Assembly: GCA_016283575.1 (NCBI GenBank)
Contig: JAEEND010000007.1
Span: 1 to 64,000 of the forward strand
From: Lachnospiraceae bacterium
Lineage (GTDB): Bacteria > Bacillota > Clostridia > Lachnospirales > Lachnospiraceae
DNA: 64,000 nt
Direction: 5' to 3'
The translations under genes were made by a program, and so were the position numbers. Shown in pieces: positions 44,126-53,087 of the stretch (within the stretch, counting starts at the first letter, position 1; each line of letters begins with the position of its first letter). The notes under the pieces were generated by a model. That model ran no database searches. It saw only the letters and a list, made by a program, of their open reading frames with translations, and was not told the origin of the DNA.

Positions 44126-44812
44126 TTATTTTGTGGCTCTTGAAAGAGAAGATTTAAGAAGAGATTCTTTAATTGGTATCTTATAAATGTGTGATGCAAT
44201 AAATGCATTCAATAGGCTTCCGAGGATCAAGGCTATAAAAGGTATTAAAACTGTCAGCCAGTAGGGAAGATCTTTCAGTGCCATAAACATGTTGGGGTTC
44301 TTATCAAATATGATGATGATCTCCATTGGCACTATCATAAGTAAGATAAGAAGGTAACCTGCAACAGGGAATCTATAGTAAATACTTAAGTAAAAACTCT
44401 GAATAAATACCGCACAGGCAATAGCGTAAAATCCGAACTTAAAGCTCAGGGCAATTTCGGGATCCTTCTGATGAAAGATTACCAGAGTTCTTAATATCGT
44501 GAAGATTATAAGAGCAACTGTCTGACATACAAAGGAAACCAGAGTCTCGCTTCTTGTAATGATACGTTTTCTTTTAGGGCTCGATAAGAATAAATAATTA
44601 TATTCCATCTGATTAATGCCCTGAACGAAATAGAGAGACGCAAGGACAATATAGTAGGCACCCAGAGTTGCTAAAGTAGGGAGGTATGCAAAGAAACCTA
44701 CTGCCTCAAAAGCTAATCCGATGATAATAAAAAGGATCAGCGAAAATCTTAAACCTTTATAGTTTAATGTATATGGAAATAACTTAAATCCTAATTTAAT
44801 ATCGTTGATCAT
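44126..44812 (-). CDS. ABC transporter membrane subunit (putative), second of two
   Basis: A 228-residue protein with six predicted membrane helices and no recognised motif. It is the last gene of a GntR / ATPase / membrane / membrane cluster like Bacillus ytrABC-type operons, so it is most likely a channel-forming subunit for the ATPase at 45499-46398. A cytoplasmic loop with YNYLFLSSPKRKRIITRSE near residue 75 resembles a coupling loop of ABC-2 type exporters. The start follows AAGGAGG, 9 bp after the preceding gene. What it transports is unknown. Confidence 0.65.
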   Translation of the reverse strand: MINDIKLGFKLFPYTLNYKGLRFSLILFIIIGLAFEAVGFFAYLPTLATLGAYYIVLASLYFVQGINQMEYNYLFLSSPKRKRIITRSETLVSFVCQTVALIIFTILRTLVIFHQKDPEIALSFKFGFYAIACAVFIQSFYLSIYYRFPVAGYLLILLMIVPMEIIIIFDKNPNMFMALKDLPYWLTVLIPFIALILGSLLNAFIASHIYKIPIKESLLKSSLSRATK

Positions 44813-44821
44813 GTGACCTCC

Positions 44822-45490
44822 TTATGTGTCGCAGCTGCCGGAGCGGTAACCCGCAAGGCATACTTTGATAAGTAGTGTTATTGTAACAAAAGCAAATATG
44901 GCAAGTATCGCCAGAACACCCAGTCCTGCGGGAATTCCGGGGAGTATATCGAAGAACAGCATGGTAAGCGCCATGAGTGCGGAATTTAAAATAACAGATG
45001 TCATTGACACTAACACAATGGTGGAATATGTCTTGATCCACTTGCGCTCACAGATCAATTCCAACGTTATGACTATCGTTTCTATTGCTCCGAGAGATGC
45101 AAAATTTATTAAGGTTTCCGTTGTGAGAAAGCTCTGCATAAGTATCAGTGAACCTATTTCAGGCAATACGACGGAGTGTAAAAATATCAGGATACATCTT
45201 AATATAACATCTGCTACCAATGCATCTTTTATATATTTCTCACCTTTGAATGATGTTCTTATATATGTCATGAGACCCAAATGCTTTTCTGCGATCCCGC
45301 CGAAAACAAAATAGTCTATATAAATCGCGACCATGAGATTCATGGAAGCAAGGGCTATTATTACAGCTACGCCGGCCGGACCGATCCCTGCTGTTATGGA
45401 TAGTAACAACAGCAAGACTGAACCGATGATCTTCGCCATGAGGGGCGTAAAGGATGTGAAATTCAGTAAAGCTTTTATTTTACCTGTCAT
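44822..45490 (-). CDS. ABC transporter membrane subunit (putative), first of two
   Basis: A 222-residue protein with six membrane helices. A cytoplasmic loop with FGGIAEKHLGLMTYIRTSFKGEKYIKD near residue 75 resembles coupling loops of ABC-2 type exporters. The family is not recognised by motif and is assigned by context between the ATPase and a second membrane gene. The start lies 8 bp after the ATPase stop. The two membrane proteins have similar length and layout and may form a heterodimeric channel. Confidence 0.65.
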   Translation of the reverse strand: MTGKIKALLNFTSFTPLMAKIIGSVLLLLLSITAGIGPAGVAVIIALASMNLMVAIYIDYFVFGGIAEKHLGLMTYIRTSFKGEKYIKDALVADVILRCILIFLHSVVLPEIGSLILMQSFLTTETLINFASLGAIETIVITLELICERKWIKTYSTIVLVSMTSVILNSALMALTMLFFDILPGIPAGLGVLAILAIFAFVTITLLIKVCLAGYRSGSCDT

Positions 45491-45498
45491 GCTGTCAC

Positions 45499-46398
45499 CT
45501 ACTTTACTTTTGAGTTCTTTTTCATGATAGCAACACTGATCTGGAAAAGGCTGGCATCTTCAACAACTACATCCATGTTGTCAAACTTATCTAAGTTGTC
45601 TTTTAGTGCGATGCCTTCAAATCCGTATTTGCTGCCTGAACAGGAATAAAGATATTTTCTTGCTTCTTCTTCATCCTTTGCTTCGCCCTTAACAAGAACA
45701 TACTTTTCTTTTAGATCCTCCACGAAACCTTCTTCAACAATCTTTCCATGTTCCATAATGATGGCGTAGTCGGTGACATTTTCCATGTCCTGTATGTTAT
45801 GTGTGGAAAAGAAAACCGTGCGGCCGTTCTTTTTGCTCATGTACTCTCTGATCATGTCGCAAAGTTTATCACGCATCAGGGGATCGAGAGGAGATGCGGG
45901 CTCATCCATAATAAGCATGTCTGTGTCCCTTGCAAGGACGGAAGCAAGAGCTAATTTAACTTTGTTACCGTCTGAAAGAGAGCTTATCTTCTTACCGGGG
46001 TTGTATGTGCCTGTTTCGGAAATAGCCAGTTCATCATATATCTTCAGAAAAGCATCTCTGTCATAGTTATCAAATAAAAGCTGTGAAAAACCGTCTATCT
46101 GTTTAACCGTCCACTGAGGCATGAAATATTTGTCGGTGCCTACATATCCGATGGATTCACGTACAAAGGGGTCGTTTTCACGGTCTTTATCATCGTATTT
46201 TCCATAGAAAGTAAGCTTTCCTTTATAATCAAGCTTGATACCTGCAAGGATGTTTAAGAGAGTGGTCTTTCCGGCACCGTTTTCTCCGATAAGTGCTGTT
46301 GAAAAACCGGCAGGTATTTTTAATTCGTCAATGCTCATTGTGAAGTTTTTGTATTTTTTTACAAGGTTTTCTCCTTTAATCGAACAATTAAATTCCAT
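45499..46398 (-). CDS. ABC transporter ATPase, YtrB-like
   Basis: A 299-residue ATPase: Walker A GENGAGKTT near residue 38, a non-standard signature SLSDGNKVKLALA in place of LSGGQ, Walker B MLIMDEPASPLD, and H-loop FFSTHNIQDM. The C-terminal 80 residues form an accessory domain (VLVKGEAKDEEEARKYL). The DGNK-type signature is common in GntR-linked export ATPases. It lies directly after the GntR regulator (1-bp gap), as in the Bacillus ytr cell-envelope-antibiotic-responsive operon. The inducer here is unknown. Confidence 0.9.
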   Translation of the reverse strand: MEFNCSIKGENLVKKYKNFTMSIDELKIPAGFSTALIGENGAGKTTLLNILAGIKLDYKGKLTFYGKYDDKDRENDPFVRESIGYVGTDKYFMPQWTVKQIDGFSQLLFDNYDRDAFLKIYDELAISETGTYNPGKKISSLSDGNKVKLALASVLARDTDMLIMDEPASPLDPLMRDKLCDMIREYMSKKNGRTVFFSTHNIQDMENVTDYAIIMEHGKIVEEGFVEDLKEKYVLVKGEAKDEEEARKYLYSCSGSKYGFEGIALKDNLDKFDNMDVVVEDASLFQISVAIMKKNSKVK

Positions 46399-46399
46399 G

Positions 46400-46771
46400 T
46401 CAATTCTCCTTTATGCTAAGTAGTGTTTTAAGTGTGTCGATCAATTCCTCATCTGCCATGCCTGCAACATCAGCGGCGGCAATTGCTGTATTAAGCGCTT
46501 CCTCGACCTTTCTGAGATGCTGCTCTTTGAGCATTTCGGAATCCTGGGCATTTACATAGAAGCCTTTGCCCTGGACGCTTGTTACCAGTCCTTCCTGCTG
46601 TAATTCTTCATAAGCCTTCATGGTGGTAATGACACTGATCTTTAAGTCCTTGGCCAATTCTCTGATAGAAGGAAGATATTCACCCTCGCTTATGCGTCCT
46701 GCAAGAATGTCAGCCTTGAATGAATCCGATATCTGTCTGTAAATCGGCACATCTGATTTTACGAGTTTCAT
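46400..46771 (-). CDS. GntR-family regulator, YtrA subfamily
   Basis: A 123-residue regulator. The N-terminal winged helix (about 8-75) shows PIYRQISDSFKADILAGRI, GEYLPSIRELAKDLKISVITTMKAYEELQQEG and VQGKGFYV. A short helical C-terminus, about 45 residues, is typical of YtrA types that lack a ligand domain. It probably represses its own operon from the dyad at 46784-46815. The ATG follows TAGGAGG. Confidence 0.92.
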   Translation of the reverse strand: MKLVKSDVPIYRQISDSFKADILAGRISEGEYLPSIRELAKDLKISVITTMKAYEELQQEGLVTSVQGKGFYVNAQDSEMLKEQHLRKVEEALNTAIAAADVAGMADEELIDTLKTLLSIKEN

Positions 46772-46783
46772 GGCACCTCCTAA

Positions 46784-46815
46784 CTGTTTATGTGTTATAT
46801 ATACACCAATAACAG
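46784..46815. promoter_or_regulatory. Candidate GntR/YtrA operator between divergent genes
   Basis: CTGTT (46784-46788) and AACAG (46811-46815) flank an imperfect dyad with a central GTGT-TATATA-TACAC-like core, resembling YtrA-type sites. It lies between the GntR operon and a divergent radical SAM gene. A plus-strand promoter candidate (TTGCTG 46817-46822, 17 bp, TTTAAT 46840-46845) abuts it, so both directions could be controlled. Confidence 0.5.
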
Positions 46816-46886
46816 ATTGCTGTCAACACTTTCATAATATTTAATCCCTTAAGTTTATAATGACTAAGGTAAAGGTGAGGATTTTT

Positions 46887-48134
46887 ATGGAAAAAGAAAT
46901 GCTGGTATCGTACTCGAATCTTCCATACGGACTTAGAAAAAAAGGTCTTTTCGACATAATCCCAATAAGCGAAGCTCGTTTTAGGGAGCTGAAAGCTTCG
47001 GGATTAAGTCATATTTCTTATGAGAACAGATTTGTTCCGAAAATCTATCTTGAAATCACAAAGAGATGTAACTTAAATTGCATGCATTGTTTCGCTTCCG
47101 CAGGAAGAAGCTGCACGGAAGAACTTACGCTGCAGGAAATTGATAAGATCACCGATGATGCAGCTTCGGCAGGTGTGCTGGGATTTGTTTTAACGGGAGG
47201 CGAACCGTTACTTCACCCGGATTTCTTAAATATAGTAAAGATGATCCATGAAAAACACATGGGCATTCTGGAAATAAATACTAACGGAGTCCTGCTGAAT
47301 CCTGAGACTCTTATAAAAATAAAAGAGATCGGAGAAAATCCATCCATAAAATTATCTCTTGATGGTATCGGCATCCATGATACATTCAGAAACTGTGAGG
47401 GAGCGGAGGCGGCAGCTAAAAAGGCATTGGAGCTTTCCGTAAGATCCGGCTTCAGAACCTATGCGCAGATTCAGATAAATAAGCTTACCCTTCCATATAT
47501 AGGTGAAACTCTTGAGTATCTTGATTCAATCGGGGTCTCACAAGCAAGGCTGATAAGAACGGCTCGGAGCAAAAGATGGTCTGAAAATGGGCTAAACTAT
47601 GATTTAACTTTTAAAGAGTACTATGACGAATGCCTTGATATTACAGGCTTTTACTTAAGTAAGGCGCGAAAAATGCTGCTTGATTTCTGGGGATTCATAA
47701 GCATTAATCCACAGGCTGAAAAACAGATCCTGATGCCGTACTTTGTGAAGAGCGAAAATGACACAAAAAGACCGATATGCTCTCATGCCGCGAAAACACT
47801 GGCTGTTGACTCAAATGGCGAGATTTATCCATGTCTTGAAATATCATCCGTTATTAATGAGTTTCATGATTCTTTTGGCAATGTTAAAGAAAAAAGAATA
47901 GGGGATATTCTAAAGAATACTGACTCTGATATTTGTAAGTTTATGAGCCATACCATAGATGAGCGGAAGACTTTTAATAAGGCAGTATGCGGTAACTGTG
48001 GATACAGTGACATATGCGCAGGCGGCTGTCCGGGCCTTTCACTTATCGGAAAAGATAAGAATCTTCTCGGCATTGACGAGTCAGTCTGCACCTTTTTTAA
48101 GGATGGATATTATAAGAAGATCCTAAAAATTTAA
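46887..48134 (+). CDS. Radical SAM/SPASM-domain protein
   Basis: A 415-residue enzyme with the radical SAM cluster motif CNLNCMHC near residue 63, GGEPLLHP, and a SPASM-type C-terminus rich in cysteines: IYPCLE, then CGNCGYSDICAGGCPG, then a last CTFF. SPASM proteins bind extra Fe-S clusters and often modify peptides or proteins; this one resembles peptide maturases, but its substrate is unknown. About 50 N-terminal residues precede the core. The ATG at 46887 follows GGTGAGGA; a start at 46860 would overlap a TATAAT sequence. It is divergent from the GntR operon. Confidence 0.88.
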   Translation: MEKEMLVSYSNLPYGLRKKGLFDIIPISEARFRELKASGLSHISYENRFVPKIYLEITKRCNLNCMHCFASAGRSCTEELTLQEIDKITDDAASAGVLGFVLTGGEPLLHPDFLNIVKMIHEKHMGILEINTNGVLLNPETLIKIKEIGENPSIKLSLDGIGIHDTFRNCEGAEAAAKKALELSVRSGFRTYAQIQINKLTLPYIGETLEYLDSIGVSQARLIRTARSKRWSENGLNYDLTFKEYYDECLDITGFYLSKARKMLLDFWGFISINPQAEKQILMPYFVKSENDTKRPICSHAAKTLAVDSNGEIYPCLEISSVINEFHDSFGNVKEKRIGDILKNTDSDICKFMSHTIDERKTFNKAVCGNCGYSDICAGGCPGLSLIGKDKNLLGIDESVCTFFKDGYYKKILKI

Positions 48135-48214
48135 GAGAAAAACATTCGTTACAATAGGTTAACACATGATTGATATACTTTTTTCGTGGGCAACTTTCTA
48201 TGAGGAGTATTTTT

Positions 48215-48556
48215 ATGTTCAAGAAGAAGTGTTGCGAAAAGAAAAAGATAATCGGCCTGTCGGATGAGAGGGCTGATGCCGTAACGGAGCTTACCGGCTA
48301 CAAGGTTCTGGATGAGCTCGACCAACTGGAGGCTGAAGCTGACGGATTCTATTTCATCCCTGAATACGGCGTGGTAAAAATGGAAGACATCTTCGATTCT
48401 TCATATGGATGCGGCACCCGGAGGATGGCTAAATTTGAAATAGTGCATTCCATATGCAGCTTCAAGAACGGCACTGTTACCACTGCTTATATAGATGACC
48501 ATTATGCTGCGGGGGGACACAGAGTCTATTCTGTTGAAATGACGGGAGAACCATGA
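48215..48556 (+). CDS. Small cysteine-containing protein of unknown function
   Basis: Not recognised. The ATG at 48215 lies behind GAGGAG, giving 113 residues. The start is Lys/Cys rich (MFKKKCCEKKK), and single cysteines occur later (YGCGTRR, SICSF). A predicted mixed alpha/beta body has ADAVTELTGYKVLDELDQL and FYFIPEYGVVKMEDIF. It starts 80 bp after the radical SAM gene, with a possible own promoter (TATACT at 48174-48179). Whether it is that enzyme's substrate is only speculation; it lacks a clear leader/core layout. Confidence 0.55.
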   Translation: MFKKKCCEKKKIIGLSDERADAVTELTGYKVLDELDQLEAEADGFYFIPEYGVVKMEDIFDSSYGCGTRRMAKFEIVHSICSFKNGTVTTAYIDDHYAAGGHRVYSVEMTGEP

Positions 48557-48614
48557 TTATTACTTATTCAGTTAACTTAAAACACAATTTAATGAGGGTT
48601 GGAGGTAGAGGAGT

Positions 48615-48848
48615 ATGGAGATGATCGTATCGGGATTTGTCGGAAGTGAGGACGATAGACATATTTGCATTATGTTTATTGATGGGCAGAAAAGCGCAGA
48701 GGGGAGTGTTCCCGAATGCAAAATAATCAAAAATCACGGTTTTGAACCGGATGAAGTAGAACAGCTTGAGACATACCTTAGGGTTAATGCCAAGCTTATT
48801 AGTGATGAAGCAAAAAATATAAATCCATTAAAGGCCATGATGAAGTAA
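48615..48848 (+). CDS. Small conserved-looking protein of unknown function
   Basis: A 77-residue soluble protein (MIVSGFVGSEDDRHICIMF, DGQKSAEGSVPECKIIKNHGF, EVEQLETYLRVN). The pattern of a beta hairpin followed by an EEVEQLE-type helix is one I associate with small Lachnospiraceae proteins of unknown role; this is memory, not a search result. The ATG follows AGGAG. It begins 58 bp after the preceding small gene, and the chemotaxis receptor starts 50 bp later. Confidence 0.55.
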   Translation: MEMIVSGFVGSEDDRHICIMFIDGQKSAEGSVPECKIIKNHGFEPDEVEQLETYLRVNAKLISDEAKNINPLKAMMK

Positions 48849-48898
48849 GGGAGGCCATTCAACTATTTTACCTAAACTTGAAAGGAGTTTACTGACTT

Positions 48899-50620
48899 AT
48901 GAAACTGAGAGCTAAGGTTTTGTTAATCGCGATCGTTCCTGTAGTTATAATGGGAATAATTATGGGAATTGCATCTTCTGTATCCATTACCTCGTCATTG
49001 GAAAAGCAGGCTCAGTCCTCTATGAGAGCAACAGCGATCGCTCTTCGTGATGACTTTGCAAGCTACAGCGGGAATGCATATCACGTAGGTGAAGACGGGA
49101 AACTTTACAATGGTGATATCTGTATCTCCGATAATGCAGAGGTGCTTGATGAGATAAGAGATGAAACCGGTATAGTTTCTACCCTTATTTATACGGACGT
49201 GCGTTATGCCACCTCCACTACCGATGAACAGGGTAACAGCCTTGTGGGAACCAAAGTTTCTCCCGAAGTATTCGATAAGGTAGTGCTTAACTGGCAGGAG
49301 TATTCTGCTGAGGATGTCAAGATCGGTAACGATAAGTATTTCGTTATTTATATTCCTCTCAGTTCCGATGATTCCATAACCCCGGTAGGTATGGTGTTTG
49401 CAGGATATCCTCAGTCTAAGATCACTATGGCTGCAACCAATGCTATTGTAATAGTAGTGATTGTTGCTTTGGCAATTGCGGCTCTTACAATCGCAGTGGC
49501 ACTTTACGCAGCAACCAAGATTTCCACATCCATTAAGGGTGGCGTAGCTGCACTCGGAAAGGTTGCAGAAGGCGACTTAACGGTGGAAGTTCCCGACGCA
49601 TTTGTAAAACGCAAGGACGAATCCGGCGAAATAGCACGAAGCGTTAAGAATCTTAAGGAACGTCTCAGCGTTATTGTTCAGGGCATTGTAGATAAGAGTA
49701 AATTGGTTGATGAAGCTGCTGCAAATCTTCAGACATCAGCTGAAGCAACAGCGGGCACCATCGAACAGATAGATCATGCAGTAAACGATATTTCAGAAGG
49801 TGCAACCAGCCAGGCTGCCGATACCACCAACGCATCCGAAAAGGTTGTGGTAATGGGCGAAATGATTGAAAAGGCCAATGACGGACTGGAACTTCTTGCA
49901 AATGTTTCCAACGAAATGGAAGGAAGCGGAACATCTGCGGATGCCACTCTTAAGAGGCTTGGTGAAATCAATGAAAAGGCCAAGGATGCTGTTGAGATCA
50001 TCTATCAGCAGACCAATACCACCAATGAATCTGCCAAGAAGATCAATGAAGCCGTTAATCTTATTACATCCATTGCGGAAGAAACAAACCTTCTTTCTCT
50101 TAATGCTACGATCGAAGCTGCAAGAGCAGGAGAGCAGGGTCGCGGATTCGCGGTAGTTGCTTCCCAGATTCAGAAGCTGGCTGAACAGAGTAATGACTCT
50201 GCACAGCATATTGCAGATATCATAGAACTTTTGATCAGCGATTCCGAAAAGGCCGTTAAGACCATGGATGAAGTAAAAGAAATTATGGATAAGCAGAGTG
50301 AACTTGTGGATGAAAGTTCACAGACCTTCGCCGAAGTATCCGAAGGCATCAACAAGTCACGTAAGCAGGTACAGGAAATCTCCGACAGAATGGAAGAGCT
50401 TAATACATCCAGAAATTCCGTTACCGATATCGTATCAAATCTTTCTGCAATTGCAGAAGAAAATGCTGCAAGTACGGAAGAAACTTCTGCATCCACCACT
50501 GTTGTGGCACAGTCCATTCAGGATATTTCCACCAGCGCAGCCGACTTAAAGGAAATCGCAGGAGAGTTAAGCGAAGCAGTGGCAGTATTCAAACTTTCAA
50601 GCGATGCCGCAACAGCATAA
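48899..50620 (+). CDS. Methyl-accepting chemotaxis protein with single Cache-type sensor
   Basis: A 573-residue receptor. It has a membrane helix at about 5-27, an outside domain of about 150 residues resembling a single Cache domain ([23 protein letters not shown], then [12 protein letters not shown]), and a second helix at about 185-208. HAMP runs to about 265. The signalling coiled coil has the tip [19 protein letters not shown] and [15 protein letters not shown]. The ligand is unknown. AAAGGAG precedes the ATG. Confidence 0.94.
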   Translation: MKLRAKVLLIAIVPVVIMGIIMGIASSVSITSSLEKQAQSSMRATAIALRDDFASYSGNAYHVGEDGKLYNGDICISDNAEVLDEIRDETGIVSTLIYTDVRYATSTTDEQGNSLVGTKVSPEVFDKVVLNWQEYSAEDVKIGNDKYFVIYIPLSSDDSITPVGMVFAGYPQSKITMAATNAIVIVVIVALAIAALTIAVALYAATKISTSIKGGVAALGKVAEGDLTVEVPDAFVKRKDESGEIARSVKNLKERLSVIVQGIVDKSKLVDEAAANLQTSAEATAGTIEQIDHAVNDISEGATSQAADTTNASEKVVVMGEMIEKANDGLELLANVSNEMEGSGTSADATLKRLGEINEKAKDAVEIIYQQTNTTNESAKKINEAVNLITSIAEETNLLSLNATIEAARAGEQGRGFAVVASQIQKLAEQSNDSAQHIADIIELLISDSEKAVKTMDEVKEIMDKQSELVDESSQTFAEVSEGINKSRKQVQEISDRMEELNTSRNSVTDIVSNLSAIAEENAASTEETSASTTVVAQSIQDISTSAADLKEIAGELSEAVAVFKLSSDAATA

Positions 50621-50633
50621 TTAAATCAAAAAT

Positions 50634-50712
50634 ATCCCTCCCTGTCGAAGCTGGCAGGGAGGATTTTTAATGTGTTTAGGTAAGCCCATAAAATCCTCTG
50701 TATTTATGGGTT
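50634..50712 (+). terminator. Two consecutive terminator-like hairpins
   Basis: CCTCCCTGTC (50637-50646) pairs with GGCAGGGAGG (50653-50662), with one T-G wobble, and is followed by ATTTTT. A second stem, CCCATAAA (50685-50692) with TTTATGGG (50703-50710), is followed by TTTTC. The first is the main terminator of the chemotaxis receptor gene. Confidence 0.8.
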
Positions 50713-50758
50713 TTCTTTATGTTATAATTAGCGGGAAAAAGAAAGAGGGGCAGTTAAA

Positions 50759-51469
50759 ATGAAATATAAAGCAATAATGTTTGACTTAGACGGCACATTG
50801 ATTCCCATGGATTATGATGTGTTTACACGGGAATATTTTAAGGGAATATGTAGAAAAGCAGCGGAAAATGGCATAGAAGACGGCGAAAACCTCATAAAGG
50901 TTATCTGGGCCGGCACCAAAGACATGGTGATGAATGACGGAAACTGCACCAACGAAGAAACATTCTGGAAAAGATTTACCAAAGAAACAGGCATAGAAAA
51001 AGAAGCGGTAAATGATTTCTTTTTAGACTTCTACAGAAACGAATTCGGACATGTAAAGAATGTGGTGGAGGATAATCCTTTAGCTAAGGTTGCGGTTGAT
51101 ACCGCCAGAGAAAAGTCTCAATATGTAATACTTGCCACCAATCCGCTTTTTCCAATGGATGGACAGCGTCAGCGCATGAGCTGGGTTGATTTAAAAGAAA
51201 ATGATTTTGACCTTGTTACAAGCTATGAATCGGATTATTATTGCAAGCCAAATCCTAAGTATTTTACGGAGATTTGCAAGAAGTTTAATCTTGATCCAAA
51301 AGAATGTCTCATGATAGGAAATGACGAAAACGAAGACATGTACGCTGCAACACAGGCCGGTTTTTCATGTTTCTTGGTAACTGACACCATGATAAAAAGT
51401 GAAAAGCACCCTTGGGACGGACCCCGGGGTTCATTTGAAGAAATGGTGGAAATGCTTAAAGCGTTATAA
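50759..51469 (+). CDS. HAD-family hydrolase
   Basis: A 236-residue phosphatase-like protein with all four HAD motifs: FDLDGTLIPM at residues 7-16 (nucleophile Asp and acid Asp), ATNP near 125, KPNPKYF near 160, and GNDENEDMYAATQAG near 184. The insert between motifs I and II is a helical cap, as in C1-type enzymes. The substrate cannot be predicted. A TATAAT sequence about 35 bp upstream may belong to its promoter. Confidence 0.92.
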   Translation: MKYKAIMFDLDGTLIPMDYDVFTREYFKGICRKAAENGIEDGENLIKVIWAGTKDMVMNDGNCTNEETFWKRFTKETGIEKEAVNDFFLDFYRNEFGHVKNVVEDNPLAKVAVDTAREKSQYVILATNPLFPMDGQRQRMSWVDLKENDFDLVTSYESDYYCKPNPKYFTEICKKFNLDPKECLMIGNDENEDMYAATQAGFSCFLVTDTMIKSEKHPWDGPRGSFEEMVEMLKAL

Positions 51470-51515
51470 CGCGAAGGGCTGAATCTAAAGGGTTTGGCTT
51501 TTGAAGGGGAATTTT

Positions 51516-52190
51516 ATGAAATTGAAAAGGGGAGACGAGTATCTTGTGCGCACGAGGCATCTAAAGATCAAGCTTGTGCCGGTGGAGGAACTCAATAAGA
51601 AGCTCATTGTATGTACCGATGAGCAGGAGAAAAGAGAGCTTACCCGCATTATCTCGGAATGCGAGGAAGATCCGGAAAACAAGCCCTGGTATGCGCCATG
51701 GGATATTGTTTTAAAAGAAGATGAATCAAAGAAGATAGGTTCTTTTTCATTTAATGGCACGGATGAATTAAAGGCTGTTTCTTTTACCTCGGAGATGGAT
51801 GAAACATACAAGCGATTGGGGTATTTTAAAGAAGCCTGCGGCGCCATGGCTGAGTGGGCCTTTCTTTATGATATATATTTCCTGGATACTTTGGTTGATG
51901 ATGACGATCTGTCGTCGCTTAACTTTTTTAAGAGCATCGGATTCAAAGAAAACGGGAAGAGTGAGCTTTCCGTAGTAATGACAAAAGAAAAGGCGCCCGG
52001 ATACCTTTCTACATTTCTTTGTGTGGGTCTCATGATCGGAATTGCGGCTTCGGTTCCTGTATCGAAGCATCTGTACGGTGCCGTAGCGGGTAGCATCGCC
52101 GGAGCGTTGGCCGGATATATAATGGATTTAAATAAGAATCGGGAAAAGAATTCCTATAGAAAAGAACGAAAGAAAAAGCTGGAGTTATAA
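51516..52190 (+). CDS. GNAT-like acetyltransferase with C-terminal membrane hairpin
   Basis: A 224-residue protein. Residues about 10-160 resemble a GNAT fold (KKIGSFSFNG, YKRLGYFKEACGAMAEWAF, NFFKSIGFKENGK), though the usual acetyl-CoA loop is poorly kept, so activity is uncertain. Residues about 168-205 form two hydrophobic helices (STFLCVGLMIGIAASVPV and GAVAGSIAGALAGYIM), followed by a highly basic tail ending KLEL. The ATG at 51516 follows AGGGGA. The last codons lie within the palindromic terminator shared with the convergent channel gene. Confidence 0.65.
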   Translation: MKLKRGDEYLVRTRHLKIKLVPVEELNKKLIVCTDEQEKRELTRIISECEEDPENKPWYAPWDIVLKEDESKKIGSFSFNGTDELKAVSFTSEMDETYKRLGYFKEACGAMAEWAFLYDIYFLDTLVDDDDLSSLNFFKSIGFKENGKSELSVVMTKEKAPGYLSTFLCVGLMIGIAASVPVSKHLYGAVAGSIAGALAGYIMDLNKNREKNSYRKERKKKLEL

Positions 52191-52200
52191 CTCCAGCTTT
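52175..52200. terminator. Palindromic terminator containing the ends of both convergent genes
   Basis: A perfect 26-bp palindrome (AAAGCTGGAGTTA at 52175-52187 and its complement to 52200) with A- and T-rich flanks. It contains the stop codons of the GNAT-like gene (ending 52190) and the channel gene (ending 52185). Because it is symmetric, both proteins end in the same residues, KLEL. Confidence 0.85.
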
Positions 52201-52922
52201 GATTTTTGTCTTTTAATTTCTTCTGTGTAGGCGGCGGTAATGATACCGGTTGGAAGAGCGATGATCGCGACACCGATAAGGGATGACAGAGCTGCTATGG
52301 CTTTTCCTATATCGGTAACCGGTGTGATGTCACCGTATCCTGTAGTTGAAATTGAAATAGCCGACCAGTAAAGAGCATCAAAGAATGTGTTAAAAGTATC
52401 GGGCTCTGTCTGGAACATTATAAGTGCAGCTGATATGGTATAGATTACTACCAGCAAAAGCACGGCCACTAACTGTCCTTTGATACGTCTCATGACATTT
52501 CCGATAGTGCGCATAGTCTTCATGTACCTGAGAACCTTTAACACTCTGGCTACACGAAGCACACGGGTCAATGCCAGGATCTTCGAAGCCGGGAAGAAAA
52601 TTGCCAGGATGGGAAGGATGGACATAAAGTCAATTAACGCCATGGGTGTGAATATATAGGCGATATATGACTTGTAGCTCTTATACCCCATCTTAAAGTC
52701 GGATGTATAAAGCCTTATTATATAGTCGATGATAAAAAGCGAAACAGTGAAAATATCTATAATCTTTGTAAAGATATTTTCGCTTTTAATAGTCAGGGGT
52801 ATCAGTCCCACAATAACCGCGGTTACGATCATGGTATCATAAGCACGGCTTGCGAAATCCCTTGCCTTGGAAGCTTCTACGATCTCAAATATTCGTCTTT
52901 TCTTGGATTCTTCGTTTCCCAT
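52185..52922 (-). CDS. Voltage-gated-type potassium channel/ion transporter
   Basis: A 245-residue six-helix cation channel. S1-S3 lie at about 25-130. A voltage-sensor-like S4 has regularly spaced arginines (ALTRVLRVARVLKVLRYMKTMR). The pore loop carries the potassium filter TTGYGD in SISTTGYGDITPV, and S6 ends IALPTGIITAAY. No C-terminal ligand domain follows. The start is ATG 52922; the in-frame GTG at 52934 overlaps the GGAGG site. A small membrane-protein gene lies 15 bp upstream. The 3' end overlaps the convergent gene by 6 bp. Confidence 0.92.
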   Translation of the reverse strand: MGNEESKKRRIFEIVEASKARDFASRAYDTMIVTAVIVGLIPLTIKSENIFTKIIDIFTVSLFIIDYIIRLYTSDFKMGYKSYKSYIAYIFTPMALIDFMSILPILAIFFPASKILALTRVLRVARVLKVLRYMKTMRTIGNVMRRIKGQLVAVLLLVVIYTISAALIMFQTEPDTFNTFFDALYWSAISISTTGYGDITPVTDIGKAIAALSSLIGVAIIALPTGIITAAYTEEIKRQKSKLEL

Positions 52923-52937
52923 GGTATTAAACACCTC

Positions 52938-53087
52938 CTACGCTACAAAAGCCATGATGCCTAAAACAATAAGTGCAATGGTCACAATACCACACAAAAC
53001 GGATATTACCTTACCAAAGGTATCAACCTTTCTTACTACTACACCACCATCTGCAATGTAAGTCGTTCCTTTTTTGCTATTACTCAT
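52938..53087 (-). CDS. Small single-helix membrane protein
   Basis: A 49-residue protein from the ATG at 53087, behind GAGGG. A polar N-terminus (MSNSKKGTTYIADGGVVVRK) is followed by one hydrophobic helix (VISVLCGIVTIALIVLGIMAFV). No homologue is recognised. It precedes the potassium channel gene with its own ribosome-binding site and is likely co-transcribed. It might be an accessory subunit, but that is inference from position only. Confidence 0.6.
   Translation of the reverse strand: MSNSKKGTTYIADGGVVVRKVDTFGKVISVLCGIVTIALIVLGIMAFVA

Noticed and set aside
44126-46771. Antimicrobial-peptide immunity or bacteriocin export cluster
   Set aside because: The GntR/ATPase/two membrane protein layout resembles ytr-type operons, but no precursor peptide, protease domain or modification gene is in the same operon.
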